Positions 10,201 through 16,828 of a DNA stretch of 64,000 nucleotides are shown one piece after another. The notes below the pieces were generated by a model. It was not told the origin of the DNA and did not search any database. It saw nothing but the letters and a program-made list of their open reading frames with translations. This DNA is from Anaerolineae bacterium (lineage in GTDB: Bacteria > Chloroflexota > Anaerolineae > DUEN01). The first letter of the stretch is position 1. Every line of letters starts with the position of its first letter. The stretch covers positions 94,006-158,005 of the forward strand of contig JANXBS010000009.1 in the NCBI GenBank assembly GCA_025060615.1, read 5' to 3'. The translations under genes were made by a program, and so were the position numbers.

Positions 10201-10821
10201 AACGGCTTCTGTCGGCGCTATTTCGAGCTCAACTTCGGGCAGGGATGGCGTCAGGCGAGGCAAGAAAAAACGTTGCAATGGTATGCTCGTAGTGAGGATG
10301 TTAGCCGCTGTAATTTGTAGGATGTCGTCATGCTCACCAGCCGCATGGACCACACGCCGAATCTGAATCCCCATAACCTCGGAGAGGATAAACCACTGAA
10401 GCCTGATGTCTCCGGCCCGCAGCCAGGCGGCATCGGCCGTCACATAGAAACCGACAACCCGCTCAAGTTGGATGCGCACAATGCCTACTGGCGTGGTACG
10501 CAGTACTAGCTGTGGGCTGGCGAAGTGAAACTCAACCAGCGGAGGGGAATTGGAGCGGATAATCCGTACCAGGTCCAGCGCCTCTAACACTGTAGGGTCC
10601 TGTAGTGTTTCGCGCACGGCCTCTGCTAATTGGTAGGTCTCAAGAAAACGGCGAAAGGCGTGGCCAGGGATATCGCGCTGGTTGCTTTCGATGAGGATCA
10701 ACAACAGGTCGAAAAAGGTACCTCCAGAAGCAAAAGCGCGTTGCACTAGCTCGTCCAGTTGGCGAGTATCGGACAGAGCCAAAGAGGCCAAGTCCATCTG
10801 AGCCTGAGCAATCGCGCTCAT
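7213..10821 (-). CDS. P2-type cation-transporting ATPase with N-terminal HMA-like module
   Basis: The 1202-residue pump has all P-type ATPase signatures: TGES (about residue 469), PEGLP in the ion-binding helix M4 (about 585), DKTGT with the phosphorylated Asp (about 629) and GDGIND (about 925). SSNISEI and WINLVSD in M5/M6, together with PEGLP, place it with Ca2+/Mn2+ P2A pumps and not with CPC-type heavy-metal pumps. About 320 extra N-terminal residues precede the pump. They include a ferredoxin-like HMA module (LPGRVRFHIF near 224, then NPLTSHLLVVFDE) that lacks CxxC. The same module occurs alone in two neighbours. It follows the HMA gene by six bases and overlaps metK. The transported ion is not determined by sequence alone. 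Confidence 0.88.
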   Translation of the reverse strand: MSAIAQAQMDLASLALSDTRQLDELVQRAFASGGTFFDLLLILIESNQRDIPGHAFRRFLETYQLAEAVRETLQDPTVLEALDLVRIIRSNSPPLVEFHFASPQLVLRTTPVGIVRIQLERVVGFYVTADAAWLRAGDIRLQWFILSEVMGIQIRRVVHAAGEHDDILQITAANILTTSIPLQRFFLPRLTPSLPEVELEIAPTEAVTPSLPDVSQVMTVEHRLPGRVRFHIFKLYRNDHLKTRLEQQLRAQVGVTRAAANPLTSHLLVVFDEQIISLDRLQEWINRIIHGQELYPAEQLGRPHVPWHVLDTQTALQLWESDGEKGLDEATAKARLRELGPNLITSTPSRPRLQIFLDQFRSLPMVLLGASALLSLVTGGVADAMVISGVVLANALIGYRTEQWAEQTIAELLKGEEDIVTAVRAGKPVELPAHELVPGDIILLKRGTIVPADARLLATDGLSVDESALTGESVPVIKSERAQPARRDPLSARANMVYRGTVVTGGTGKALVVGTGSFTEIGRVQRLIGETQHPETPLQRQLDMLSTQLVLTTLAICGGVFIAGLLRGRGLLRMLQTTVSLAVAAVPEGLPTVATTTLALGMRRLQRQQVLVRRLAAIETLGAVQDLCLDKTGTITWNRMSVVAIYCGMRPYQRREKDFTCGDQVVNVVAMPELVELLRVATLCSEVELEMSAKGDIQVTGSPTEKALVQAALDAGIDVITLRQAYPLVRLRQRSETRVFMDSLHVQADGRKLLAVKGQPTQVLAMCSHHVVDGVRQVLKAEQRARILLENERMAGRALRVLGVAYGEDDIPPEENGGLTWLGLVGIADPPRAGMAELMAKFHRAGIHTIMITGDQSLTAYAVAREIGLGRDGNLEILDATQLEELDPDILRTLACRVDVFSRVSPAHKLRVVRALQRTGRVVAMTGDGINDGPALRAADIGIAMGQAGTRVAQEVADIVIADDDLSRLIIAIEQGRTIYDDIKKAVHFILSSNISEIMLTAAGVLFGLGEPLNPMQLLWINLVSDIFPELALGVEPPETDVMQRTPREAETPMFSRSDIHNIIFEGALLTASALAAYGWGLARYGIGPRASGMAFTSLTVAQLLHALSCRSECSGLFCGQPLSPNPYLGMAIAGGITLQSLAVFMPGLRSLVGAGPLGLTDWGISLISGVVPLFINELRKITRASASTNALVHSNAQEGCS

Positions 10822-10827
10822 AAGGGG

Positions 10828-11304
10828 TTACTGGGCGCGCGAGTTAGCGCGATGAAGAGCTAGGATGCCGGCAGCATAGGACAGCAGAGCGGTCGAAGGC
10901 CCCAACGCATGTCCGCGCAGCGCTTGCAGGCCGGCCAGCCCCACCAGCGTGACGAACAGCACCTCATTCAGGCTAGTCTGTCCTTGGGTCACGCGATGCA
11001 CTAAGTCCTCTAGCTTCCCGACACCCTCAGCCGCCAGGTTGAGCAAACGTTCCTGGCCCGTGTCAGGAGCTTCCAGGGCAAATAGCTGCTGCTCTTGGGC
11101 GAAACGCAACAGCTCCGCCGTGGTCGAGCGATGTCGTATCAATAAGCTGCCGGTCAGCGGGTTGACCTCAATAGCAATGACGCCTTCGGCCCTGCTCAAC
11201 ACCTGACTCACCCAAGTCAGGTACTCCTTATCCCTTTTACGCTCCGGAATGCGAATCCGCAATCGGCCCGCGAGCTCATGGGAAACATAGGCAACAGGAA
11301 GCAT
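10828..11304 (-). CDS. HMA-like (cysteine-less) membrane protein
   Basis: The 158-residue protein has an N-terminal ferredoxin-like domain (residues 1-75) with LAGRLRIRIPER and the second-half signature GVIAIEVNPLTGSLLIRH, but no CxxC metal-binding pair. A charged linker follows, then two hydrophobic segments at about 112-128 and 134-150. This matches HMA2-type proteins found beside P-type ATPases. It starts at ATG 11304 with GGGAGG ten bases upstream and lies six bases before the ATPase gene, so the two are almost certainly cotranscribed. It could be a regulatory or scaffolding subunit of the pump. The role is inferred only from context. Confidence 0.75.
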   Translation of the reverse strand: MLPVAYVSHELAGRLRIRIPERKRDKEYLTWVSQVLSRAEGVIAIEVNPLTGSLLIRHRSTTAELLRFAQEQQLFALEAPDTGQERLLNLAAEGVGKLEDLVHRVTQGQTSLNEVLFVTLVGLAGLQALRGHALGPSTALLSYAAGILALHRANSRAQ

Positions 11305-11343
11305 GGGGCAGGTGCCTCCCTTAAGCGATCAAAATAGCAGATC

Positions 11344-11622
11344 TTATTCAGACTGACGATCAGGGGTGATGATATAACTGGAACTCGTCTGGACGCTCTT
11401 CGTCTCGGCTTCGACCTCGGCAGCCAGATCACTGACTGTCTCGGCTAGGTGAGCAGCCATCTCACGGCCACGTTCGTAACCCAGGATGGCCAGCTTCATG
11501 GTGCGCTTGATCACGGGACGAGCAATGGGTGCTAAAGAGTGTAGGCCATCCCGTGCTAACCAGCTTATCACAACTCCGATGACAACACCCGCAAGGATGT
11601 TCCTTCCGTTTTCAAAATTCAT
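11344..11622 (-). CDS. DUF5132-like small membrane protein
   Basis: The 92-residue protein begins MNFENGRNILAGVVIG. It has one membrane segment (about residues 9-26) and then an amphipathic acidic helix with KRTMKLAILGYERGREMAAHL. The second DUF5132 protein at 12492-12806 has the same plan. The ATG at 11622 is preferred to the GTG at 11631 because the GGGTGATC-type ribosome site lies six bases before it. It is the first gene of the minus-strand operon with the HMA protein and the P-type ATPase. DUF5132 has no assigned function. The repeated association with the pump suggests a membrane-organising or accessory role. Confidence 0.7.
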   Translation of the reverse strand: MNFENGRNILAGVVIGVVISWLARDGLHSLAPIARPVIKRTMKLAILGYERGREMAAHLAETVSDLAAEVEAETKSVQTSSSYIITPDRQSE

Positions 11623-11668
11623 ATAGATCACCCTTTTGATAAGGAAAGATTAACAAGAAGTTGGACAA

Positions 11669-11747
11669 ATTTTAACACAGCGATAAAATCCCGTTAACTT
11701 TTCTATCCTAATTTACTATTGACTATGTAGTGGCTAAACTCTACTGA
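11669..11747. promoter_or_regulatory. Divergent promoter region of the metal-ATPase island
   Basis: This AT-rich gap separates the minus-strand operon from the plus-strand HMA gene. On the minus strand TTAACG (11692-11697), 17 bases and TAAAAT (11669-11674) form a plausible promoter. On the plus strand TTGACT (11719-11724) is followed after 17 bases by a weak TACTGA (11742-11747). The two start sites would be close enough for shared regulation. Confidence 0.4.
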
Positions 11748-11765
11748 GAAAATCGGTTTGTTTAT

Positions 11766-12161
11766 ATGTTTACCGCATCACCATATCTGCATGTTACGAA
11801 TGGTCGCTTACGGGTCAAGGTGCTGTCCATTAAGGGCTCTCGGAAAGAGGCAGACACCCTTAAACGACTCTTACAACAACGTCCGGGCGTCCTTTCGGTC
11901 GAAGCTAACCCCATTACAGCCAACGTCCTCATACTCTTTGATGAGAGGATCACCAACGCAAATGCCATTCTGCAATATTTAGTTGACAAAGGTTATTTAT
12001 CAACTCCAGCCACCCCAAGCCAGACCTCTTGGCGTGCTAACGGAAGATTGCCAGCATCAACGGGCCATGTGATAGCGAACTCACTGTTTGAAATGGCAGT
12101 TGAAGTCGCTGTACAAGCTGCTGTTAGGCAGTTAATCGGAGCGCTCATCAAGGCCATTTAA
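11766..12161 (+). CDS. HMA-like (cysteine-less) protein
   Basis: The 131-residue protein contains the same ferredoxin-like module as its two neighbours: TNGRLRVKVLSIKG near residue 12, then GVLSVEANPITANVLILFDE, again without CxxC. After a short linker there is a weakly hydrophobic C-terminal segment (residues 100-130, AVEVAVQAAVRQLIGALI) that could be an amphipathic or membrane helix. It is read divergently from the ATPase operon and probably co-regulated with it through the shared 135-base gap. No clear ribosome site precedes the ATG at 11766. The sequence motif strongly suggests a common ancestor with the other two HMA copies. Confidence 0.72.
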   Translation: MFTASPYLHVTNGRLRVKVLSIKGSRKEADTLKRLLQQRPGVLSVEANPITANVLILFDERITNANAILQYLVDKGYLSTPATPSQTSWRANGRLPASTGHVIANSLFEMAVEVAVQAAVRQLIGALIKAI

Positions 12162-12204
12162 AAAGTTTGGAAAGCACGCCAAAGTCTTAGCTCATGAGGT
12201 AATC

Positions 12205-12387
12205 TCACCAAGCGAACACAGAAAGAACCCCCTGTGCGGTTGGACCATTGATCGCCTTCAGTGGCAATTCCTTCTGTGTCCCGCGGGCAAAAACAGAGGT
12301 AACAGCCGCAATGCCCGTCCCGATCGCAAAAGAGGAAACACCGCTGAAAGGATGTGTCGTTCCGGCTCTGGCCGAAAGCGGATTCAT
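12205..12387 (-). CDS. Possible small hydrophobic protein
   Basis: A 60-residue frame beginning MNPLSARAGTTHPF has one hydrophobic stretch (FAIGTGIAAVTSVFA). No ribosome site is visible and no family is recognised. Support comes from two palindromic sites and a possible TATAGT -10 box immediately upstream on the same strand. It could equally be noncoding sequence or a gene remnant between the convergent HMA and DUF5132 genes. Confidence 0.22.
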   Translation of the reverse strand: MNPLSARAGTTHPFSGVSSFAIGTGIAAVTSVFARGTQKELPLKAINGPTAQGVLSVFAW

Positions 12388-12400
12388 TTACACGAACTAA

Positions 12401-12433
12401 AATGGTCACGACTATAATGGATTCGTGACCATT
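12401..12433. promoter_or_regulatory. Perfect 11-bp inverted repeat, operator- or terminator-like
   Basis: AATGGTCACGA (12401-12411) and its exact complement (12423-12433) flank an 11-base spacer containing TATAAT-like sequence on either strand. Read on the minus strand, the second arm ends in a short U run (CCATTTTAG), so it may also be a weak terminator for the DUF5132 gene. Placement over a -10-like box favours an operator. Confidence 0.45.
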
Positions 12434-12472
12434 TCAAAATTTACCCTTCTCCTATCCCAGTCTAAGCCTGTA

Positions 12473-12490
12473 CTGTGACCTTAGTCACAG
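12473..12490. promoter_or_regulatory. CRP/FNR-family-like palindrome
   Basis: CTGTGACCTTAGTCACAG is a perfect palindrome around a four-base centre and contains TGTGA-N6-TCACA, the consensus for CRP-type regulators. It sits one base beyond the stop codon of the DUF5132 gene, so any regulated start would be the small frame at 12387 or an unseen transcript. Confidence 0.4.
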
Positions 12491-12491
12491 T

Positions 12492-12806
12492 TTAGGCAGA
12501 AGATGTTTCCTCAGGGGCACTCTTCACGCCCGTTGTGGCTGCTGCAGCAGCGGCGAGCTCGGCGCGGCTTTCGGCCACAAGGTCGCTGAACTGTTCACCA
12601 ATCTCGCTGAGTAGCTCCTTCCCCTTTTCGACCGTCCACAGTCCACCCTTAATGATTTGTTTAGCTACTGGACGGATCTTCTTTGACACATAAGGAGCCA
12701 CAAAAGGGGTTGCCACGATTGCGCCAGCAATCAATAATGGAGGGGAAACGATCTTCCCCAGAACATCTTCCACCACGCCTTCCACTAGGCCATTCAGCAA
12801 AGCCAT
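12492..12806 (-). CDS. DUF5132 family protein
   Basis: The 104-residue protein has an N-terminal hydrophobic region (LVEGVVEDVLGKIVSPPLLIAGAIVATPFVAPYV broken at residues 8-42). The DUF5132 core KKIRPVAKQIIKGGLWTVEKG follows, then an acidic helix and an Ala-rich tail. The start is clear: TAGGAGG lies six bases before the ATG at 12806, and a TATAAT promoter lies about 60 bases upstream. It has its own transcription unit but belongs to the same island as the P-type ATPase, two HMA-like proteins and the other DUF5132-like protein. No enzymatic residues are apparent. A structural or membrane-associated accessory role is inferred. Confidence 0.8.
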   Translation of the reverse strand: MALLNGLVEGVVEDVLGKIVSPPLLIAGAIVATPFVAPYVSKKIRPVAKQIIKGGLWTVEKGKELLSEIGEQFSDLVAESRAELAAAAAATTGVKSAPEETSSA

Positions 12807-12864
12807 AAGTTACCTCCTAAAAGCGAAAAGTTAACCTAACCCCTCTTGAGAATGCACTTATTTA

Positions 12865-12894
12865 ATTATACACTATAAGGATGGGGTTGTGCAA
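12865..12894 (-). promoter_or_regulatory. Promoter of the DUF5132 gene
   Basis: TTGCAC (12889-12894), an 18-base spacer and a perfect TATAAT (12865-12870) read toward the DUF5132 start at 12806. Confidence 0.65.
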
Positions 12895-13168
12895 CCTCTA
12901 GTGAAAGGCTGCCCTTGAAGAGATTGCGAAGGGCTCCAGGGATCCCTAACTGACCAATCGCAGGGCACTAGACAAGCCGGTCAAGCGCATCGTCACCAGC
13001 GATTTCGATCTGGGAGCATGGCTGAGGCATGGGAGACCCGAGTTGGCTTGCGAGGCAGGAGCTCGGGAGGGGGCAGGAGAAGTGGCAATGGCCGAGTCGG
13101 CTCCTTTGAAGAGAGGAGAGATGGCTCTGGATCGTCGGTGGGGCTTCCCCGGTGCATGCACTAGGGCG

Positions 13169-13198
13169 TTGACTTCCGTTCATAGAATGTGGTATAAT
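13169..13198 (+). promoter_or_regulatory. Promoter of the oligopeptide ABC transporter operon
   Basis: TTGACT (13169-13174), an 18-base spacer and TATAAT (13193-13198) point toward the substrate-binding protein gene 450 bases downstream. Confidence 0.65.
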
Positions 13199-13204
13199 TT
13201 CTAC

Positions 13205-13654
13205 CAAGCTGCAGTCTGAAGCTTCTACTCAACTTTTTTCCTCGCCCTCTGGGACCGGTAGCGTTAGATGCTGGCTCAAACCCCAATGAGCCACTGTAAA
13301 TAATCGAGGAGGATTAGGTAAATAAAGTAGCTAGCAGTGGCAGCGTAGTCACTTCTATCGACAGGGTGGTTGAGAAGACGCATCTCCCTCGGTTTAGTCC
13401 CTTCTCGTATAGCTTTGTGTGTGGTTGTTTGTTTCAGCGTGAAATCATCTGCGTTTCCGTCGCGAGTTTATATTCCCTGAAAGATACCGCTAATGAAGGG
13501 ATCTCGACCTGTGAAAAACTTTACCGGCTCCGGCAAGCGGCAGGGGCCTCGGAAAGGAGGTGATGAGCCTAAACTGAGAACGTGAAGAACCGTCCTTCTA
13601 TTGTTAAAAGCTACAGGATGATCGTCACCTCGAGTCTCACAAGGAGGGAGACCC
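13205..13654 (+). other. Long untranslated leader of the peptide transporter operon
   Basis: About 450 bases lie between the promoter and the first gene. I see a short hairpin (GGCTCA / TGAGCC near 13273-13292) and an extended ribosome-site-like AAAGGAGGTGATG near 13553 that opens only a four-codon frame. A 65-codon GTG-started frame (13366-13563) has no family match. Before the promoter, 12950-13219 is open on the plus strand without a start codon and may be a gene relic. No known riboswitch was recognised. Confidence 0.4.
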
Positions 13655-15733
13655 ATGAGCAAGCGAGAAGTGACCCACCGAAGGCTTCTGCGCTGGTTTG
13701 CCTTAATAGCGGTGGTGGCTTTAGTGGCCGCGTGTGCCCCCGCGGCACCGGCTCCAACGCCTACGCCAGCCCCCACCCCGGTACCCCCTACTCCCACTCC
13801 GGCCGCCATTAAAGCCGTCGAAGCGACCCCAACCCCGGTTCCTGTAGCAGCGCCCACGTATAAAGAGGCGCCCATGCTGGCGGAACTGGTGCAAGCTGGC
13901 AAGCTGCCGCCTGTGGAGGAACGTCTGCCAAAGGATGTCCAAGTCGTTCAACCTGTGGAGTCGGTCGGCAAGTACGGTGGCACCTGGCATACGGTAACGT
14001 GGTGGCCCGGTGCTGGCAACATCAAAATGAAGCTGTATGACCCGCCTGTACGCTGGAAGCCCGACTATACCGGCTACGAGCCTGGCCTGGCCAAGAGCTA
14101 CGAGTGGTCTGATGACGGCAAGACCATCACCTTCAAGTTCCGCGAGGGGGTCAAGTGGTCAGACGGTGAACCCTTTACCACGGAGGACCTCAAGTTCTGG
14201 TGGGAGGACCTGGCCCTCAACCCCGACTACAAGGTGATCCAGGTCCCCTGGTGGGCCCGCAATAGCGATGGAACGCCCATCACCATGGAGTTCCCCGACG
14301 ATTACACCTGGGTCCTTAAGTTCGATACCCCGCAGTGGATCATGCCGTATGTCCTGGCCCAGGGCTTCTGGGAGTGGGAGCCGCTGATGAAGCCCAAGCA
14401 CTTCCTGATCCAGTGGCATCCCAAGTACACACCGGGCGCGACCTATGAGGAGCTGGACCTGAAGGACCGCTGGTTCGAGACCCCTGGCTATCCATGCCTG
14501 ATGGCGTGGTGCTTGAAGGAGTTCGTCCCCGGCCAAAGCTGGCTCTTCGAGCGCAACCCCTACTACTGGAAGGTGGACACTGAGGGCAACCAACTCCCTT
14601 ACATTGACTACATCCATGTCGAGCTGGTACCGGACTTGGAGGTCCGCAAGCTGCGGGTTGCCCAGGGCAGCTATGACTGCACTTTCCGCGGGATTGACGA
14701 TCCCACGGAGATCCCCTTCCTGACGGAGCAGGCCGAGAAATACAACTACCGCATCGTGCCGGGCTGGATGAACGGCGCCGGTGCCTGGCCAGGCTGGATC
14801 GTCAACATGGACTATCACGAGGAGCAGGAATACGATCCGGCCAAAGAGTCCGAGACCGCTAAGGAGATCCGCGAACTGCTCCGTAACAGGAGCTTCCGCA
14901 AAGGGCTCTCGGTGGCGCTGGACCGACAGCGGATCGTGGATGTGGTCTGGGGCGGCATCGGCACGCCGCAGGCCTTCACCATCAGCCCGCAGTCGTGGCA
15001 CTTTGCAAGCCCTGAGGGCCAGAAGGTCTTCCAGGAGTGGGCTGCTGCCGATGCGGAATACGATCCGGAGAAGGCGAAGGCCTACTTCGAGGAGGCCGGC
15101 TTCGTCGACAAGGATGGCGACGGCTGGCGCGATCTGCCCAGCGGTAAGCCCTTCACCCTGATCATCGACCTGAACGACTGGGGTGGCCAGCGCGTCACCA
15201 CTGAGGCCACCGAGGTCTACAAGAAGAACCTGGAGGATGTGGGCGTCAAGGTGCTCGTCAACAATGTCATCGGCCAGCCTGAGGGCAGCCTGCGCGGCAA
15301 TTACGGTGTCGGCTGGATGCTGCGCACCACGCACGCTTCCGAGATCGATATCTGGACCTATCCGGACTGGATCTTCCCGCTGCGCGGCGGCGGTGAGGGT
15401 TCACGCGCCTTCCCCATGCAAGGCCTCTGGTATCAGTCCGGCGGTGAGCAGGGGTGGGAGCCGGAGCCCGGCAGCCCGGCGGCTAGACTCCAAGAGCTAT
15501 ACCGGAAGGGCCTGCAAGAGCCAGATATCGAGAAGCGGCATCAGATCGTATGGGATGCCATCCGTATCCACATCGAGGAAGGGCCCTTCGTGATCGGTGC
15601 CGCCGGTGACCAGCCGATGCCTGTCGTCTGTAAGAACTACTTCCGCAACGTGCCGGAGTATGGCGTGCTCGGCCCGTGGGCACCGGGCAGCCCTGGCAAC
15701 GTCCATCCCGAGCAGTTCTGGATGGAGCAATAA
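13655..15733 (+). CDS. Peptide/oligosaccharide ABC transporter substrate-binding lipoprotein (family 5)
   Basis: The 692-residue protein starts with a signal peptide and lipobox LVAAC, with the lipidated Cys at about residue 27. A Pro/Thr-rich linker typical of Chloroflexota surface lipoproteins follows, then a long family 5 (DppA/OppA-like) binding domain. Recognisable parts are LAKSYEWSDDGKTITFKFREG-type sequence near residue 145 and WSDGEPFTTEDLKFWWED. It captures a solute, usually a peptide or oligosaccharide, outside the membrane for the permeases encoded downstream. AAGGAGGGA precedes the ATG. It is the first gene of a five-gene operon. The ligand cannot be read from sequence. Confidence 0.9.
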   Translation: MSKREVTHRRLLRWFALIAVVALVAACAPAAPAPTPTPAPTPVPPTPTPAAIKAVEATPTPVPVAAPTYKEAPMLAELVQAGKLPPVEERLPKDVQVVQPVESVGKYGGTWHTVTWWPGAGNIKMKLYDPPVRWKPDYTGYEPGLAKSYEWSDDGKTITFKFREGVKWSDGEPFTTEDLKFWWEDLALNPDYKVIQVPWWARNSDGTPITMEFPDDYTWVLKFDTPQWIMPYVLAQGFWEWEPLMKPKHFLIQWHPKYTPGATYEELDLKDRWFETPGYPCLMAWCLKEFVPGQSWLFERNPYYWKVDTEGNQLPYIDYIHVELVPDLEVRKLRVAQGSYDCTFRGIDDPTEIPFLTEQAEKYNYRIVPGWMNGAGAWPGWIVNMDYHEEQEYDPAKESETAKEIRELLRNRSFRKGLSVALDRQRIVDVVWGGIGTPQAFTISPQSWHFASPEGQKVFQEWAAADAEYDPEKAKAYFEEAGFVDKDGDGWRDLPSGKPFTLIIDLNDWGGQRVTTEATEVYKKNLEDVGVKVLVNNVIGQPEGSLRGNYGVGWMLRTTHASEIDIWTYPDWIFPLRGGGEGSRAFPMQGLWYQSGGEQGWEPEPGSPAARLQELYRKGLQEPDIEKRHQIVWDAIRIHIEEGPFVIGAAGDQPMPVVCKNYFRNVPEYGVLGPWAPGSPGNVHPEQFWMEQ

Positions 15734-15770
15734 GGCACCGGCTACTGGCGAAATCATGCATTTCCTAAAC

Positions 15771-15796
15771 GGCGGGCGGGGGTGACCCCGCCCGCC
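15771..15796 (+). other. GC-rich 11-bp hairpin with GUGA tetraloop between binding protein and permease
   Basis: GGCGGGCGGGG (15771-15781) pairs perfectly with 15786-15796 around a GTGA (GNRA-type) loop. No U run follows. Such hairpins between a binding-protein gene and its permeases usually protect the upstream message from 3' decay, so that the binding protein is made in excess. Confidence 0.6.
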
Positions 15797-15821
15797 ATAT
15801 TGGAGCATATTGGAGGTGGAG

Positions 15822-16811
15822 ATGCTAGCATATATCGTACGGCGATTAGGATATATCGTGGTGATGATGATATTGGTCTCCTTCGCTAGCTTCCTGATCA
15901 TTGAACTGCCACCAGGCGACTTTTTGACCCAGAAGCTTCAGGAACTCCAGGCGCGCGGTGATCGCAGCGCCGAGATGCGTATCGCAGAGTACCGAGCACG
16001 CTATGGCCTGGATAAACCACTGCTGGAGCGTTACTGGATCTGGATCACCCACGCCATCCGAGGTGACTTCGGAGAATCGTTCGAGTTCGAGCGCCCAGTG
16101 ACCGAGGTGATCGGGCAGCGCGCCGGCATGTCGGTGATCCTCGCCCTCTCCACCATCACGTTGGTCTGGATGCTGGCCATTCCCATTGGCGTCTACTCAG
16201 CTACCCACCAGTATTCTGTCGGCGACCAGATCATCACCACCATCAGCTTCATCGGCCTGGGGATGCCCGGTTTTCTGCTGGCGCTCCTGGTCCTGTTCTT
16301 CGCCATGGTCTTCTTAGGACAGGAGGTGGGAGGGCTCTTCTCACGAGAATATCAGGATGCGCCCTGGAGCATCGGGAAAGTGATCGACCTACTCAAACAC
16401 CTGTGGATTCCGGCGCTGATTAGCGCCGTCACAGGTACGGCGGGTTTGATCCGCATTATGCGCGGGAACCTGCTGGAAACGCTGGGGCAACCCTTCGTGG
16501 AAGCCGCCCGCGCCCGTGGGCTGAAAAATCGCACGGTGGTCTGGAAGCACGCCGTGCGGGTATCTGTGATCCCGCTGGTGGTGATCCTAGGGACAGAGGC
16601 CCTACCTGCCATCGTCGCCGGCGACGCGCTGGTGGCCACAGTACTGAACTTACCCACTGTGGGTCCGCTGTACGTTCGGGCGTTGCAGCGGCAAGATATG
16701 TATCTGGCTGGCACGGTGCTGATGTTTATCGTAGGAGTAACGATGCTCGGCAGCCTGCTGGCAGATCTGATCCTAGTAGCGCTCGATCCACGCATTCGAC
16801 TGGAAAAGTAA
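15822..16811 (+). CDS. Peptide ABC transporter permease, DppB/OppB type
   Basis: The 329-residue membrane protein begins MLAYIVRRLGYIVVMMI. It has the RYGLDKPLLERYWIWI motif after the first helix, five further membrane helices, and the EAARARGLKNRTVVWKHAVR coupling motif (EAA loop) near residue 225 that contacts the ATPase subunits. This is the standard DppB architecture. The ATG at 15822 is chosen because GGAGG lies five bases upstream. An in-frame TTG at 15810 would overlap that ribosome site. It forms the translocation channel with the next gene product. Confidence 0.92.
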   Translation: MLAYIVRRLGYIVVMMILVSFASFLIIELPPGDFLTQKLQELQARGDRSAEMRIAEYRARYGLDKPLLERYWIWITHAIRGDFGESFEFERPVTEVIGQRAGMSVILALSTITLVWMLAIPIGVYSATHQYSVGDQIITTISFIGLGMPGFLLALLVLFFAMVFLGQEVGGLFSREYQDAPWSIGKVIDLLKHLWIPALISAVTGTAGLIRIMRGNLLETLGQPFVEAARARGLKNRTVVWKHAVRVSVIPLVVILGTEALPAIVAGDALVATVLNLPTVGPLYVRALQRQDMYLAGTVLMFIVGVTMLGSLLADLILVALDPRIRLEK

Positions 16812-16828
16812 GAGGGTAAGGTGGTGCT

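Noticed and set aside
12950..13219. 90-codon plus-strand open frame (TSDFDLGAWLRHGRPELACE)
   Set aside because: No start codon or ribosome site, and it ends across the promoter of the peptide transporter. At most a relic.
13366..13563. 65-codon GTG frame in the transporter leader
   Set aside because: No ribosome site and no protein-like features.
14159..15334. 391-codon minus-strand frame
   Set aside because: It is antisense to the family 5 binding-protein gene, which has clear motifs. The long frame is a codon-bias shadow.
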